Origin: Maledivibacter halophilus
GTDB taxonomy: Bacteria; Bacillota; Clostridia; Peptostreptococcales; Caminicellaceae
NCBI RefSeq assembly: GCF_900167445.1
Contig: NZ_FUZT01000015.1
Span: 62,001-126,000, forward strand
Reading direction: 5' to 3'
Length of the DNA stretch: 64,000 nucleotides
A model generated the notes under the pieces. It saw nothing but the letters and a program-made list of their open reading frames with translations. It was not told the DNA's origin and did not search any database. The translations under genes were made by a program, and so were the position numbers. Of this stretch, positions 45,263 to 53,015 are shown in pieces; within the stretch, counting starts at the first letter, position 1; each line of letters begins with the position of its first letter.

Positions 45263-45275
45263 TTTATACCCCCAA

Positions 45276-46067
45276 TCATATGAATTTTTTTATTGTTATT
45301 TTATATCTGTCTTTTTTTGTCTTACCTGCAATCTTGTCTAAAATCATTCTTCCTTTACCTTTATATGATATTAAGTCACCCTCTTTAATACTAAATGAAG
45401 GAGTATTAATGGGCACAAAATTCACTTTCAATTTTTCTCTTTTAATATCATCGGCAGCTTTGCTTCTGGACATGTTAAAACCCGACGAGGAAATAGCATC
45501 TAGTCTCAATGACTTAACTGTATCTGTTATTTGCTTAAACTTATTTTCCTTTGGGATAATATTTTCTATCTCATCAATATGAGCCTGCACTTTATACTTA
45601 CCAATTTGAGTCAAATTAATTTCAATATAGCTTGCAATTTCCCCTAATACTATTATTTGTACATGTTCTTTATTAATTATTATGTCCCCTATTTTTTCTC
45701 TTTTTAATCCTAACCCTAAAACAGATCCTAAAATTTCCCTATGTTGAAAACCTTTTTCCTTTGGCAAATCGTCAATTTTTATAACCTTAAGTGGTATATC
45801 TATATCTTTCTCATAAAAATAATCAGGATATATAACTACTATTTTTCTTTCTGCTGCATCATAGCCACCAGTAATTTTAAAATTATCATATTTAAATCTA
45901 GTTTTTAAAATTTCATTACAAATAGACGCCAAATAGGGATCTAAAAAATCTGTGCTTTTAAATATATTTTTTTTAACCCCTATTTCAATTTTATCCATAG
46001 CTTTAAATAGCTCTATTTCATACTTATTATTTAAAGAATATCTCCTAGCTAAATCTTTCTTATACAA
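45276..46067 (-). CDS. ylmH: RNA-binding protein YlmH
   Basis: YlmH has a C-terminal S4 RNA-binding domain and takes part in ribosome quality control in Bacillus. The 263-residue product shows TDFLDPYLASI near the N-terminus, GYDAAERKIVVIYPDY, ILGSVLGLGLKREKIGDI, and the S4 part MSRSKAADDIKREKLKVNFV. The start is uncertain: I prefer a TTG at 46067, which fits the family N-terminus; a GTG at 46094 would add nine residues. RqcH, the other ribosome quality-control factor, is encoded 4 kb away. Confidence 0.88.
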   Translation of the reverse strand: MYKKDLARRYSLNNKYEIELFKAMDKIEIGVKKNIFKSTDFLDPYLASICNEILKTRFKYDNFKITGGYDAAERKIVVIYPDYFYEKDIDIPLKVIKIDDLPKEKGFQHREILGSVLGLGLKREKIGDIIINKEHVQIIVLGEIASYIEINLTQIGKYKVQAHIDEIENIIPKENKFKQITDTVKSLRLDAISSSGFNMSRSKAADDIKREKLKVNFVPINTPSFSIKEGDLISYKGKGRMILDKIAGKTKKDRYKITIKKFI

Positions 46068-46097
46068 AACATCACACTTTCTACATAAAAACACTTT

Positions 46098-46361
46098 TTA
46101 CCATAATAAACTCAAAATCAGCCTTCCTAATATATCTAAGGAGATTATAGCCAATATAGGTGAAAAATCTATCATACCTCTAATACCTAGCTTTTCTTGC
46201 AGCAGTCTAAAAGGTGCCAAAATTGGTTCTGTTATCTGATATAAAAAATTGTATATGGAGTTTGAATAATCACGACTGAACCATGAAAATAATGCTCTGG
46301 CAATTATTAAAAAATTAATCACTCGAATAAATGTCATAATAGCTTCTCTAAGTCTCCACAT
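46098..46361 (-). CDS. YggT family membrane protein (YlmG)
   Basis: This 87-residue protein has two YggT-type membrane segments (IMTFIRVINFLIIARALFSW and FSPILAIISLDILGRLIL) with the conserved ITEPILAPFRLL between them. In Gram-positives it sits between sepF and ylmH and is thought to influence division or cell shape. I chose the ATG at 46361 (GGTG five bases upstream) over a TTG five codons earlier. A short family A element lies just upstream. Confidence 0.9.
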   Translation of the reverse strand: MWRLREAIMTFIRVINFLIIARALFSWFSRDYSNSIYNFLYQITEPILAPFRLLQEKLGIRGMIDFSPILAIISLDILGRLILSLLW

Positions 46362-46387
46362 TTTATCACCATCCAAATCCTCTTATT

Positions 46388-46456
46388 GGAAGAAATTGCA
46401 CAATTATCTTATCTATAAATTTCCTATAGCAAAATTTTAATTATGAAATTTCCTTT
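46388..46456. repeat. Family A intergenic element, short form (copy 6)
   Basis: GAAGAAATTGCACAATTATC and TTTTAATTATGAAATTTCC are imperfect inverted ends enclosing about 30 bp. The ends are more diverged than in other copies. It lies in the sepF-yggT gap. Confidence 0.55.
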
Positions 46457-46462
46457 CCTACT

Positions 46463-46906
46463 TTATCTTTGCCATGGAAAAATTCCCTTATCAGTTAACT
46501 CCTCTTTAAAGTTACCTGAAATATCGATATTATTCGGTGCCAAAATAAATATTCCCTTAGATACTTTTTGAATTTGTCCATCTAATGCATATATAGCACC
46601 ATTTAAAAAATCAAATATTTTTTTTGCCAATTCCTGATCTAGTTTTTCTAAATTTATTATGACTGGCTTTCTATTTTTTAAGTTATCTACAATATCGGGA
46701 GCTTCTTCAAAATCCATTGGTTCATAAATTACTACATTCATTTGTTGATTTGTATGGATATTTACTATCTTATGTTTTACAGATTGGCTTGGACTTACGG
46801 GATTATATAATTGCTCTTGACCAATATCTTCATTTATTTCCTCTTCTTCTTCATAATCATCCAAACCCATAAAAAATTTTACCTTATCTAAAAACTTCCC
46901 TGACAT
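46463..46906 (-). CDS. sepF: Cell division protein SepF
   Basis: SepF is a membrane-anchored partner of FtsZ that shapes the Z ring. The 147-residue protein begins with an amphipathic anchor (MSGKFLDKVKFFMGLDDYEE), has an acidic linker, and a C-terminal β-rich domain with EPMDFEEAPDIVDNLKNRKP and INLEKLDQELAKKIFDFLNG. It follows yggS by 55 bp. Confidence 0.95.
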   Translation of the reverse strand: MSGKFLDKVKFFMGLDDYEEEEEINEDIGQEQLYNPVSPSQSVKHKIVNIHTNQQMNVVIYEPMDFEEAPDIVDNLKNRKPVIINLEKLDQELAKKIFDFLNGAIYALDGQIQKVSKGIFILAPNNIDISGNFKEELTDKGIFPWQR

Positions 46907-46961
46907 ATTGTCCCTCCTTATATTCTCTTCAAAAGAGTTTTTTTATCTATAGGCCACAATT

Positions 46962-47660
46962 TTACTTACTGTAATCTCTTTCACCAAATATGGCTGTCCC
47001 AACTCTAATCATATTTGCACCTTCTTCTATTGCCACTATGTAGTCATTTGTCATTCCCATAGATAGATATTTCATATTAATATTTTCATAGTCACAATTT
47101 TTTAAGTCTTCAAATATTTCTTTCATTTTTCTAAAATAGGGCCTGACCTTTTCTTTATTATCCATATATGGTACTATAGTCATTAGTCCCTCAACCTTAA
47201 TATTTTCAAATTTAGATAATTCTTTAATAAATCCATCTATCTCATTGTGGGATATTCCAAATTTTGCTTCATCATCTGCAATATTTATTTGAATTAGAAC
47301 ATTCATGATTCGGTTAATTTTTTTTGCTCTTTTATTAATCTCCTCGGCCAATCGTATACTGTCCAAAGAATGTATTAAATCTACTTTATCAATTATATAC
47401 TTCACTTTATTAGTTTGAAGATGACCTATTAAATGCCAATGAGGATTATAATTAATTTTATCATATTTTTCCATTATTTCCTGAACTTTATTTTCCCCTA
47501 TATTCTTTATGCCTGTTTTTAATGCTGTATTTATTCTCTCTGGTTCTATAGTCTTTGTTACAGCCACAAGATTTATTTCATCTGGGTTTTTATTAATTTT
47601 TTCACAGGCATTTTCTATGTTTTCCAAAACATTATTAATATTTTCTTCTATTATATCCAT
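46962..47660 (-). CDS. YggS family PLP homeostasis protein (YlmE)
   Basis: YggS proteins bind pyridoxal phosphate and balance vitamin B6 and amino-acid pools. The 232-residue protein has AVTKTIEPERINTAL near residue 33 with the PLP lysine, IGENKVQEIMEKYD, HWHLIGHLQTNKVKYI and SMGMTNDYIVAIEEGANMIR. It precedes sepF as in Bacillus. Confidence 0.94.
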   Translation of the reverse strand: MDIIEENINNVLENIENACEKINKNPDEINLVAVTKTIEPERINTALKTGIKNIGENKVQEIMEKYDKINYNPHWHLIGHLQTNKVKYIIDKVDLIHSLDSIRLAEEINKRAKKINRIMNVLIQINIADDEAKFGISHNEIDGFIKELSKFENIKVEGLMTIVPYMDNKEKVRPYFRKMKEIFEDLKNCDYENINMKYLSMGMTNDYIVAIEEGANMIRVGTAIFGERDYSK

Positions 47661-47687
47661 TTTTATCCTCCTTAAAATCTAGGTTTA

Positions 47688-48932
47688 TTAATAAATTATA
47701 TCCCCCTCATTATATTTTTTTCCATATCTAAGTATTTCATCATATAATTTCACAGTATATACACGTTTTACCGAATCCCCATCTTTTATATCAAATACAT
47801 TATTTTGAATTATTGCATATTCATCATTATAACCTAAAACTTTTATAGCTTTAAAACATGCTTTTCTGTTTATATCTAATACATATACTCCTAATTCACC
47901 ATCTTTTTCTATAATGGAATCCCTATGAATTTTCAATCCTTCATATTGATTTTTTATAATGTTAAGATTGATTTTTCTAATTTTATTAAAATCACTGGCA
48001 TATTGATTTGTTTTTATTATGATAAAACTTTTTCCTTCATCATAAGCTTTGTCAATGATTTCACCTTTGATCCTTGTATCAGAAATATCAATTGATACAT
48101 TTTTGCCTAATTTAAAGCTATCTGAGTCTTTAGGGTCTGTCATAATCATAATATACCAAGCAGTATTGTCTGTTAATTTGAAAACAGGTTGATCATAAAT
48201 AACTTTATCATATTTTAACTTGTCTGAAGCATTCTCAATATTCTTTATATATTCATACTTTATATTTAAAATATTATGTGGTGTTAATATTTCTTCGTAT
48301 CCATCTATATAATAACTAACAACACCTGACTGGGAACTTTTCATTTCTATTATAGAACTCTTAATCTTGCTCTCTAACTCTTTTCGTTCTCCTTCTAACC
48401 TTTCTAAATTGGCCCCTGAAAAACTTTTATCACCGCTAATTCTTCTTTTCTTTTCAACCTTGTTGTTTAAATTGTTTTTAAGATCATTAATTCTGGAAAA
48501 ATCACCTTTTACTCTGGCAATTCTAATTTCATCTACAATTATGTCTATTTCATTATCTATTTTTTCAATATCTGTTTCAAAAAAATCACCTTTACTAGCA
48601 TCTATGTCATTGATTCGACTGCTTAAATCGCTTAACTTCTTCTTATCCTTATCATTTACACTTGAAGTATATATTTCACATATCTTGTAATTTTTTTCAA
48701 CCTTCTCTCCTTCTTGAACATAATACTTAATAACGCCTTCATCGGGAGATTTTACAATTTCTTCATCTCTTACAATTAAACATTCATATTCTTTTTGAGT
48801 ACTTAGCTCCCCAAACTTAACAATTTCTGTATCCGGTGTCTTTAGAAAAAGACCAAATATAGCCTTATAAATAAAATATAATAATATTATGGAAAAAAAT
48901 ATAATACGATATAATTTAAAATTTCTTTTCAT
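47688..48932 (-). CDS. HlyD-like membrane-fusion-type protein
   Basis: The 414-residue protein has an N-terminal membrane anchor (FKLYRIIFFSIILLYFIYKA), a lipoyl-like region (SPDEGVIKYYVQEGEKVEKN), a long coiled coil (about 115-200) and a β-rich C-terminal part including YEGLKIHRDSIIEKDGELGV. This order is that of HlyD/MacA-type adaptors, but no ABC transporter or outer-membrane partner is nearby. It lies immediately upstream of yggS-sepF in the division cluster, which suggests an envelope role; that is inference. Confidence 0.75.
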   Translation of the reverse strand: MKRNFKLYRIIFFSIILLYFIYKAIFGLFLKTPDTEIVKFGELSTQKEYECLIVRDEEIVKSPDEGVIKYYVQEGEKVEKNYKICEIYTSSVNDKDKKKLSDLSSRINDIDASKGDFFETDIEKIDNEIDIIVDEIRIARVKGDFSRINDLKNNLNNKVEKKRRISGDKSFSGANLERLEGERKELESKIKSSIIEMKSSQSGVVSYYIDGYEEILTPHNILNIKYEYIKNIENASDKLKYDKVIYDQPVFKLTDNTAWYIMIMTDPKDSDSFKLGKNVSIDISDTRIKGEIIDKAYDEGKSFIIIKTNQYASDFNKIRKINLNIIKNQYEGLKIHRDSIIEKDGELGVYVLDINRKACFKAIKVLGYNDEYAIIQNNVFDIKDGDSVKRVYTVKLYDEILRYGKKYNEGDIIY

Positions 48933-49099
48933 TCTATCACCTATTAGAATTTAATAAAATAAGTATCAAATCGGCTATAATAATTAATTCTTCAAACATA
49001 GTATTTTTCCTCTATATATCTAAAAAAAAAATTATAGTAATTTAGTCCCAAAATGCTGGAATTTGTCAAAAAAATACAAAGACTACTTAATAAGGAACA

Positions 49100-49147
49100 A
49101 TCAAATCTAAAATTCAAATGCTTTAGATTTGATTATCCGCACGTAGT
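49100..49147 (-). terminator. Terminator after the unknown membrane gene
   Basis: AATCAAATCTAAA pairs with TTTAGATTTGATT, and outer GACTAC/GTAGTC arms extend the structure. On the minus strand TTTGTATTTTTTTG follows. The stop codon of the 49148 gene is inside the outer arm. Confidence 0.6.
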
Positions 49148-49525
49148 CTAAAAAATTCTTCCATACTTGCTTAATATTCTCAATTTTTTTATCTTGTTAA
49201 CTTTCAATTCAACTATTTTATCTTCTATAGTAAGAATGCAAAGAATATTATCATCTTTTTTAGCACCTAATATAGTTCCTTTAATAGAATTATTATTGTT
49301 CAAATATATTTTGATTTGATCCCCTATAGAAAGATTAAGTCTACCTAGCTTAAAAATTTTCAAGTCCAATTCATCTAAAAACTTTTGAGTTATTTTTTTA
49401 CTTTTTAAAGTTACTTTATTATTGAGCAAATCATATTTTTCCTTCAATATTGATATAAAATACCCAAATATTGCTACAATAAATAAAACAATTAAAATAT
49501 GCAGTAAATAATCAATATTAATCAT
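49148..49525 (-). CDS. Unknown single-pass membrane protein
   Basis: I do not recognise this 125-residue product. It has an N-terminal membrane segment (LLHILIVLFIVAIFGYFISI), a lysine-rich stretch, and a C-terminal β-rich part (LSIGDQIKIYLNNNNSIKGT and ILTIEDKIVELKVNKIKKL) that could be a small Sm-like or SH3-like barrel. It sits between tRNA-Pro and the HlyD-like gene, is co-directional with the division cluster, and is followed by a terminator hairpin. Confidence 0.6.
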   Translation of the reverse strand: MINIDYLLHILIVLFIVAIFGYFISILKEKYDLLNNKVTLKSKKITQKFLDELDLKIFKLGRLNLSIGDQIKIYLNNNNSIKGTILGAKKDDNILCILTIEDKIVELKVNKIKKLRILSKYGRIF

Positions 49526-49612
49526 ATTATCACCTTTATTACAAAGCCATCTAATGACGCACTTCGAATTGTAAATTCTAAATTCTTTTGATTTATATAA
49601 AAAAGAAAAAAG

Positions 49613-49630
49613 CTATGACAATGGTCATAG
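49613..49630 (-). terminator. Terminator of tRNA-Pro
   Basis: CTATGAC and GTCATAG pair around a 4-nt loop; on the minus strand CTTTTTTCTTTTTT follows. It lies six bases past the tRNA CCA end. Confidence 0.85.
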
Positions 49631-49635
49631 TGTAT

Positions 49636-49712
49636 TGGTCTGGGTGAGAGGATTTGAACCTCCGACCACCAGAACCCCATTCTGGTGCGCTACCAAGCTG
49701 CGCTACACCCAG
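49636..49712 (-). tRNA. tRNA-Pro (anticodon GGG)
   Basis: Read on the minus strand, the 77-nt gene begins CTGGGTGTAGCGCAGCTTGG and ends TCACCCAGACCA with CCA encoded. The acceptor stem CTGGGTG/CACCCAG pairs, the anticodon stem is CCAGA/TCTGG, and the loop ATGGGGT places GGG at positions 34-36, reading CCC and CCU. The T loop is GGTTCAAATCC. It is a single tRNA gene with its own promoter and terminator. Confidence 0.97.
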
Positions 49713-50094
49713 GTAAATATCCATATCTATATTATACATAAAATTATAAATTTATCAAGTATAGAATTATAATTTTTTAAGAAAGATAAACAATTTCAAG
49801 GTTTAATCTATTCATCATAAAAGATATCGATGCTTCTTAGATTTATTTTGATGTATAAATTCACCTATTAATTTGTTTTATTATAGATATTAATATCAAA
49901 AATAAAAGGCTATAAGTTGAAGGTTATTAGACTTAAATTTAGCCAATGATATTATAAATTTTCCCTATCACCTTTTAACCTACAACCTTTAACCCTTATA
50001 AATGAAATAATTGAATACTTGAAATTTAAAACAATTAGATAATAGAATAAATATTTAATAGTTAGTTTTTACAAAAAGTGATTATGCAATTTCC
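49713..50094. other. Gap between spoIVA and tRNA-Pro
   Basis: These 382 bp contain no gene. They hold the tRNA promoter (49731-49758), a loose inverted repeat (about 49912-49998, with AAGTTGAAGGTTA facing TTAACCTACAACCTT) and a family A half-element reaching into the spoIVA stop codon. Confidence 0.55.
49731..49758 (-). promoter_or_regulatory. σA-type promoter of tRNA-Pro
   Basis: On the minus strand TTGATA (49753-49758) and TATAAT (49731-49736) are 16 bp apart, 19 bp upstream of the mature tRNA 5' end. Confidence 0.65.
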
Positions 50095-50097
50095 TCA
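50061..50097 (-). repeat. Family A half-element at the spoIVA stop (copy 7)
   Basis: On the minus strand TGAGGAAATTGCATAATCAC then TTTTTGTAAAAACTAACTA matches one end and part of the interior of family A. The first TGA of the element is the spoIVA stop codon. The other inverted end is not found. Confidence 0.7.
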
Positions 50098-51579
50098 AAT
50101 AATGATACAAATAAGATTTTTACTGCCCTCATCTATTATCTTTTGTAATGTTTTTTGAAGCTTAAACCTAACATCATCAGGCATCATGAATAACTTAGTC
50201 TGAAGTTGTTCCTTTACTAAGTCATGAAGTGATTTTCCAAACATGTTTGTTTCCCATATTTTCCCAGGATCAGTCTCAAATTCCTTCATCATATAACTTA
50301 ATAAATCTTCACTTTGTTTTTCTGTTCCTACAAGGGGAGATACTTCTGTAGTAATATCTGCTCTTATTAAATGTAAGGATGGGGCATTTGCCTTTAATTT
50401 AACTCCAAATCTACCACCCTGCTTAAATATTTCCGGTTCATCAAGTTCAAGCTCTTCCAAAGCTGGTGGCACAACTCCATATCCAAGATTTTTTGCACTA
50501 TTGAGTGCTTCCTCTACTCTATCATATTCCTTTTTGGCCTTTGAGAAGGATTTCATTAAGCTTAATAATTGATGATCTCCTTCAATTTTATATCCCGTTA
50601 ATTCCTGTAGTATATCATAAAACAATCCTTCCTTTGTGTCCATTTGAACATTAGCAATTCCTTTTCCAAGGTCTATATTACTTATTTCTGCCCCTGCTAA
50701 AACATCCACATTTTCATTTTCAAATTTATACGCCAAATTATCGATATCTTTAATTTTATCAGTATCATTTATAGCCGACTTAATTGTAAATAATATTTGA
50801 TTTTTTAGCCAATGATCTGGGTCTAATCCTTCTATCCATTTTGGTAAATTGATATTTATTTCTCTAACAGGAAATTCAAAAAGAATTTTTTGCAATACTG
50901 TATTTATGTCTTCTTCTTCCATTCTTGCACAATTCAACGGAATTACAGGGACATCATATTTTTCTTCTAATTGTCCTCTAAGATTTACTGCCTCTTCAGA
51001 GTCTGGATTTACAGAGTTTAATAATATTACAAATGGTTTCTTTAGTTCTTTCAATTCTCTAACTACTCTTTCTTCAGATTCAACATAATCATCTCTATTG
51101 ATATCAGTTATACTTCCGTCAGTTGTTACCATTAATCCAATAGTTGAATGATCAGTAATAACCTTTTTCGTTCCTATCTCCGCTGCTTCTTCAAAGGGTA
51201 TTTCATTTTCAAACCAGGGAGTCATAACCATTCTAGGAATGCCTTCTTCTTCATGACCAATTGCTCCTCTAACTAAATATCCGACACAATCTATCATTCT
51301 TACTTTAAATTTTGCATTTTCTTTTAATACTATTTCTATTGCTTCATTAGGAACAAATTTGGGTTCAGTTGTCATTATTGTTTTCCCAGCACCACTTTGA
51401 GGTAATTCATCTTTAGTTCTTTCTTTTCTATATACATTTTCTATATTGGGTATTACAAGCAAATCCATAAACCTCTTTATAAAAGTGGATTTTCCAGTTC
51501 TTACAGGCCCTACTACTCCTATGTATATATCCCCTTGGGTTCTTTCTGATATATCCTTATATATATCGAAACGTTCCAT
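50095..51579 (-). CDS. spoIVA: Stage IV sporulation protein A
   Basis: SpoIVA is the ATPase that polymerises on the forespore surface to form the basement layer of the coat. The 494-residue length matches Bacillus. It has Walker A GPVRTGKSTFIKRF near residue 24, the TKDELPQSGAGKTIMTTEPK segment and a conserved C-terminus. The start has AAAGGAGGGAGAAA upstream. A σE-type promoter is at 51638-51665. The stop codon is provided by a family A repeat. Its usual membrane anchor SpoVM was not found. Confidence 0.96.
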   Translation of the reverse strand: MERFDIYKDISERTQGDIYIGVVGPVRTGKSTFIKRFMDLLVIPNIENVYRKERTKDELPQSGAGKTIMTTEPKFVPNEAIEIVLKENAKFKVRMIDCVGYLVRGAIGHEEEGIPRMVMTPWFENEIPFEEAAEIGTKKVITDHSTIGLMVTTDGSITDINRDDYVESEERVVRELKELKKPFVILLNSVNPDSEEAVNLRGQLEEKYDVPVIPLNCARMEEEDINTVLQKILFEFPVREININLPKWIEGLDPDHWLKNQILFTIKSAINDTDKIKDIDNLAYKFENENVDVLAGAEISNIDLGKGIANVQMDTKEGLFYDILQELTGYKIEGDHQLLSLMKSFSKAKKEYDRVEEALNSAKNLGYGVVPPALEELELDEPEIFKQGGRFGVKLKANAPSLHLIRADITTEVSPLVGTEKQSEDLLSYMMKEFETDPGKIWETNMFGKSLHDLVKEQLQTKLFMMPDDVRFKLQKTLQKIIDEGSKNLICIII

Positions 51580-51637
51580 TTTCTCCCTCCTTTTAATAGA
51601 TCGTTATTATTAATATAAATATGCTTGTAACATTATA

Positions 51638-51665
51638 AATATATGTCTTTTCCTATAAAATATGA
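51638..51665 (-). promoter_or_regulatory. σE-type promoter of spoIVA
   Basis: On the minus strand TCATATT (51659-51665), a 13-bp spacer, and CATATATT (51638-51645) match the σE consensus KMATATT and CATACAHT as I recall it, with only one variant base tolerated. It lies about 60 bp upstream of the start. Mother-cell expression of spoIVA is established in Bacillus. Confidence 0.7.
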
Positions 51666-51749
51666 CTTCCAAAGCATAAAAAAACAAATCCATCTAAAGA
51701 ATCTTTGTAGTTGTAAGTTCTAATAACTTAAATTTTTTAAATCAAAAAA

Positions 51750-51775
51750 GATATCTATAAAAATGATAGATATCT
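51750..51775 (-). terminator. Second terminator-like hairpin between gpsA and spoIVA
   Basis: AGATATCTAT (51750-51759) and ATAGATATCT (51766-51775) form a 10-bp stem, followed on the minus strand by TTTTTTGATTT. It lies well past the gpsA terminator, so a short transcript may end here. Confidence 0.6.
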
Positions 51776-51940
51776 TCTAAACAACACAGTTTTTAATTTT
51801 AACTATATATAAACAAGATTATCATTTAAAATAAATTTCAAAAACATAATAAATGGTCCTACATTTTTTATTTGAAATTTATAAAACCTTAAAGTTGTTT
51901 ATCTTTATAAAGTGTGACTTAATTCCTTAGAAATTAAAAC

Positions 51941-51968
51941 TAAAAATACGTCATCAGACGTATTTTTA
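51941..51968 (-). terminator. Terminator of gpsA
   Basis: TAAAAATACGTC (51941-51952) and GACGTATTTTTA (51957-51968) form a 12-bp stem with a 4-nt loop right after the stop codon. Confidence 0.85.
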
Positions 51969-51970
51969 CT

Positions 51971-52999
51971 CTACCATTCATTAGCAAAATCTTCCATAGC
52001 TTCCTCGATTTCATGGGTTTTGCTTCTAAGCATTAAGTTGCTAACAGCTTCCTTAGCAGAAGAATTATTATATAGAATATTATATATCTCATTGGTTATT
52101 GGCATTTCAACATCAAATTTTTTTGATAAGTCATAGGCTGCTTTAGTTGTATAAACGCCTTCCACTACCATCCCTATAGAAGATATAGCATCCTCTAGAG
52201 ACATTCCTTCACCCAGCTTTATACCACATCTTCTATTCCTGCTATGCATACTTGTACAGGTTACTATCAAATCTCCAATTCCAGTTAGCCCAGCAAATGT
52301 ACCAATATTTGCTCCCATTGCTTCCCCCAGCCTAGCTATCTCTCTTATTCCTCTAGTCATAAGTGCAGCCTTTGCATTATCTCCATAACCTAGACCATCA
52401 CTTATACCAGCTCCTAAAGCAATTACATTCTTAAGAGCCCCTCCTAATTCCACACCTACTATATCTGGATTTGTATATACCCTTAAGGTAGGAGTTATAA
52501 ATACATCTTGAATAAATTCAGCAGCATATTTACTTTTAGAAGCTGAAACAATTGTTGTTGGAATACCTTTACACACTTCTTCAGCATGGGAGGGACCAGA
52601 CAAAGCAACATATTTACTATCAGGATAATATTCATTTACTATTTCTGAAATCCTAAGCAACCTATCATTCTCTATTCCTTTAGAAACATTAACAAATATC
52701 TGATCTTTAGTTACATTGCCTTTAATTCTCACCAGTGTTTCTCTTATCCCCTGAGACGAAACAGCTAAAACTATTACAGAACATTCCTTAATACAGTCAT
52801 ATATATCGGTATGCATAATTATATTATGGGGAAGTCTAGCATCCGGTAAATATTTTGCATTTTCCCTATTGCATTTAAGATTTTCAATATGCTCCTTATT
52901 TCGTGCCCATAGATTAACTGAATGTCCTTTGTTAGCCAATACAATTGCTAATGCAGTTCCCCAACTTCCTGCACCTAAAATAGCTATTTTTTCTTTCAT
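51971..52999 (-). CDS. gpsA: Glycerol-3-phosphate dehydrogenase [NAD(P)+]
   Basis: GpsA makes sn-glycerol 3-phosphate from dihydroxyacetone phosphate for phospholipids. The 342 residues start MKEKIAILGAGSWGTALAIV with the dinucleotide-binding fold, and contain ALSGPSHAEEVCKGIPT, GGALKNVIALGAGISDG, the catalytic lysine region, and LTGIGDLIVTC. It is 16 bp after der. PlsY, which uses the product, is often encoded between der and gpsA but is absent here. Confidence 0.96.
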   Translation of the reverse strand: MKEKIAILGAGSWGTALAIVLANKGHSVNLWARNKEHIENLKCNRENAKYLPDARLPHNIIMHTDIYDCIKECSVIVLAVSSQGIRETLVRIKGNVTKDQIFVNVSKGIENDRLLRISEIVNEYYPDSKYVALSGPSHAEEVCKGIPTTIVSASKSKYAAEFIQDVFITPTLRVYTNPDIVGVELGGALKNVIALGAGISDGLGYGDNAKAALMTRGIREIARLGEAMGANIGTFAGLTGIGDLIVTCTSMHSRNRRCGIKLGEGMSLEDAISSIGMVVEGVYTTKAAYDLSKKFDVEMPITNEIYNILYNNSSAKEAVSNLMLRSKTHEIEEAMEDFANEW

Positions 53000-53015
53000 A
53001 AATACACCCTGCTTT

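Larger units (their letters stand above)
51580..51970. other. Gap between gpsA and spoIVA
   Basis: These 391 bp hold the gpsA terminator (51941-51968), a family C right end (GTTGTTTATC, 51894-51903), a second terminator-like hairpin (51750-51775), and the σE promoter of spoIVA. No coding sequence is seen. Confidence 0.6.

Noticed and set aside
49912-49998. Inverted repeat near tRNA-Pro as a riboswitch or T-box
   Set aside because: The arms are loose polypurine/polypyrimidine sequence without T-box or riboswitch motifs, and no aminoacyl-tRNA synthetase or transporter gene follows.
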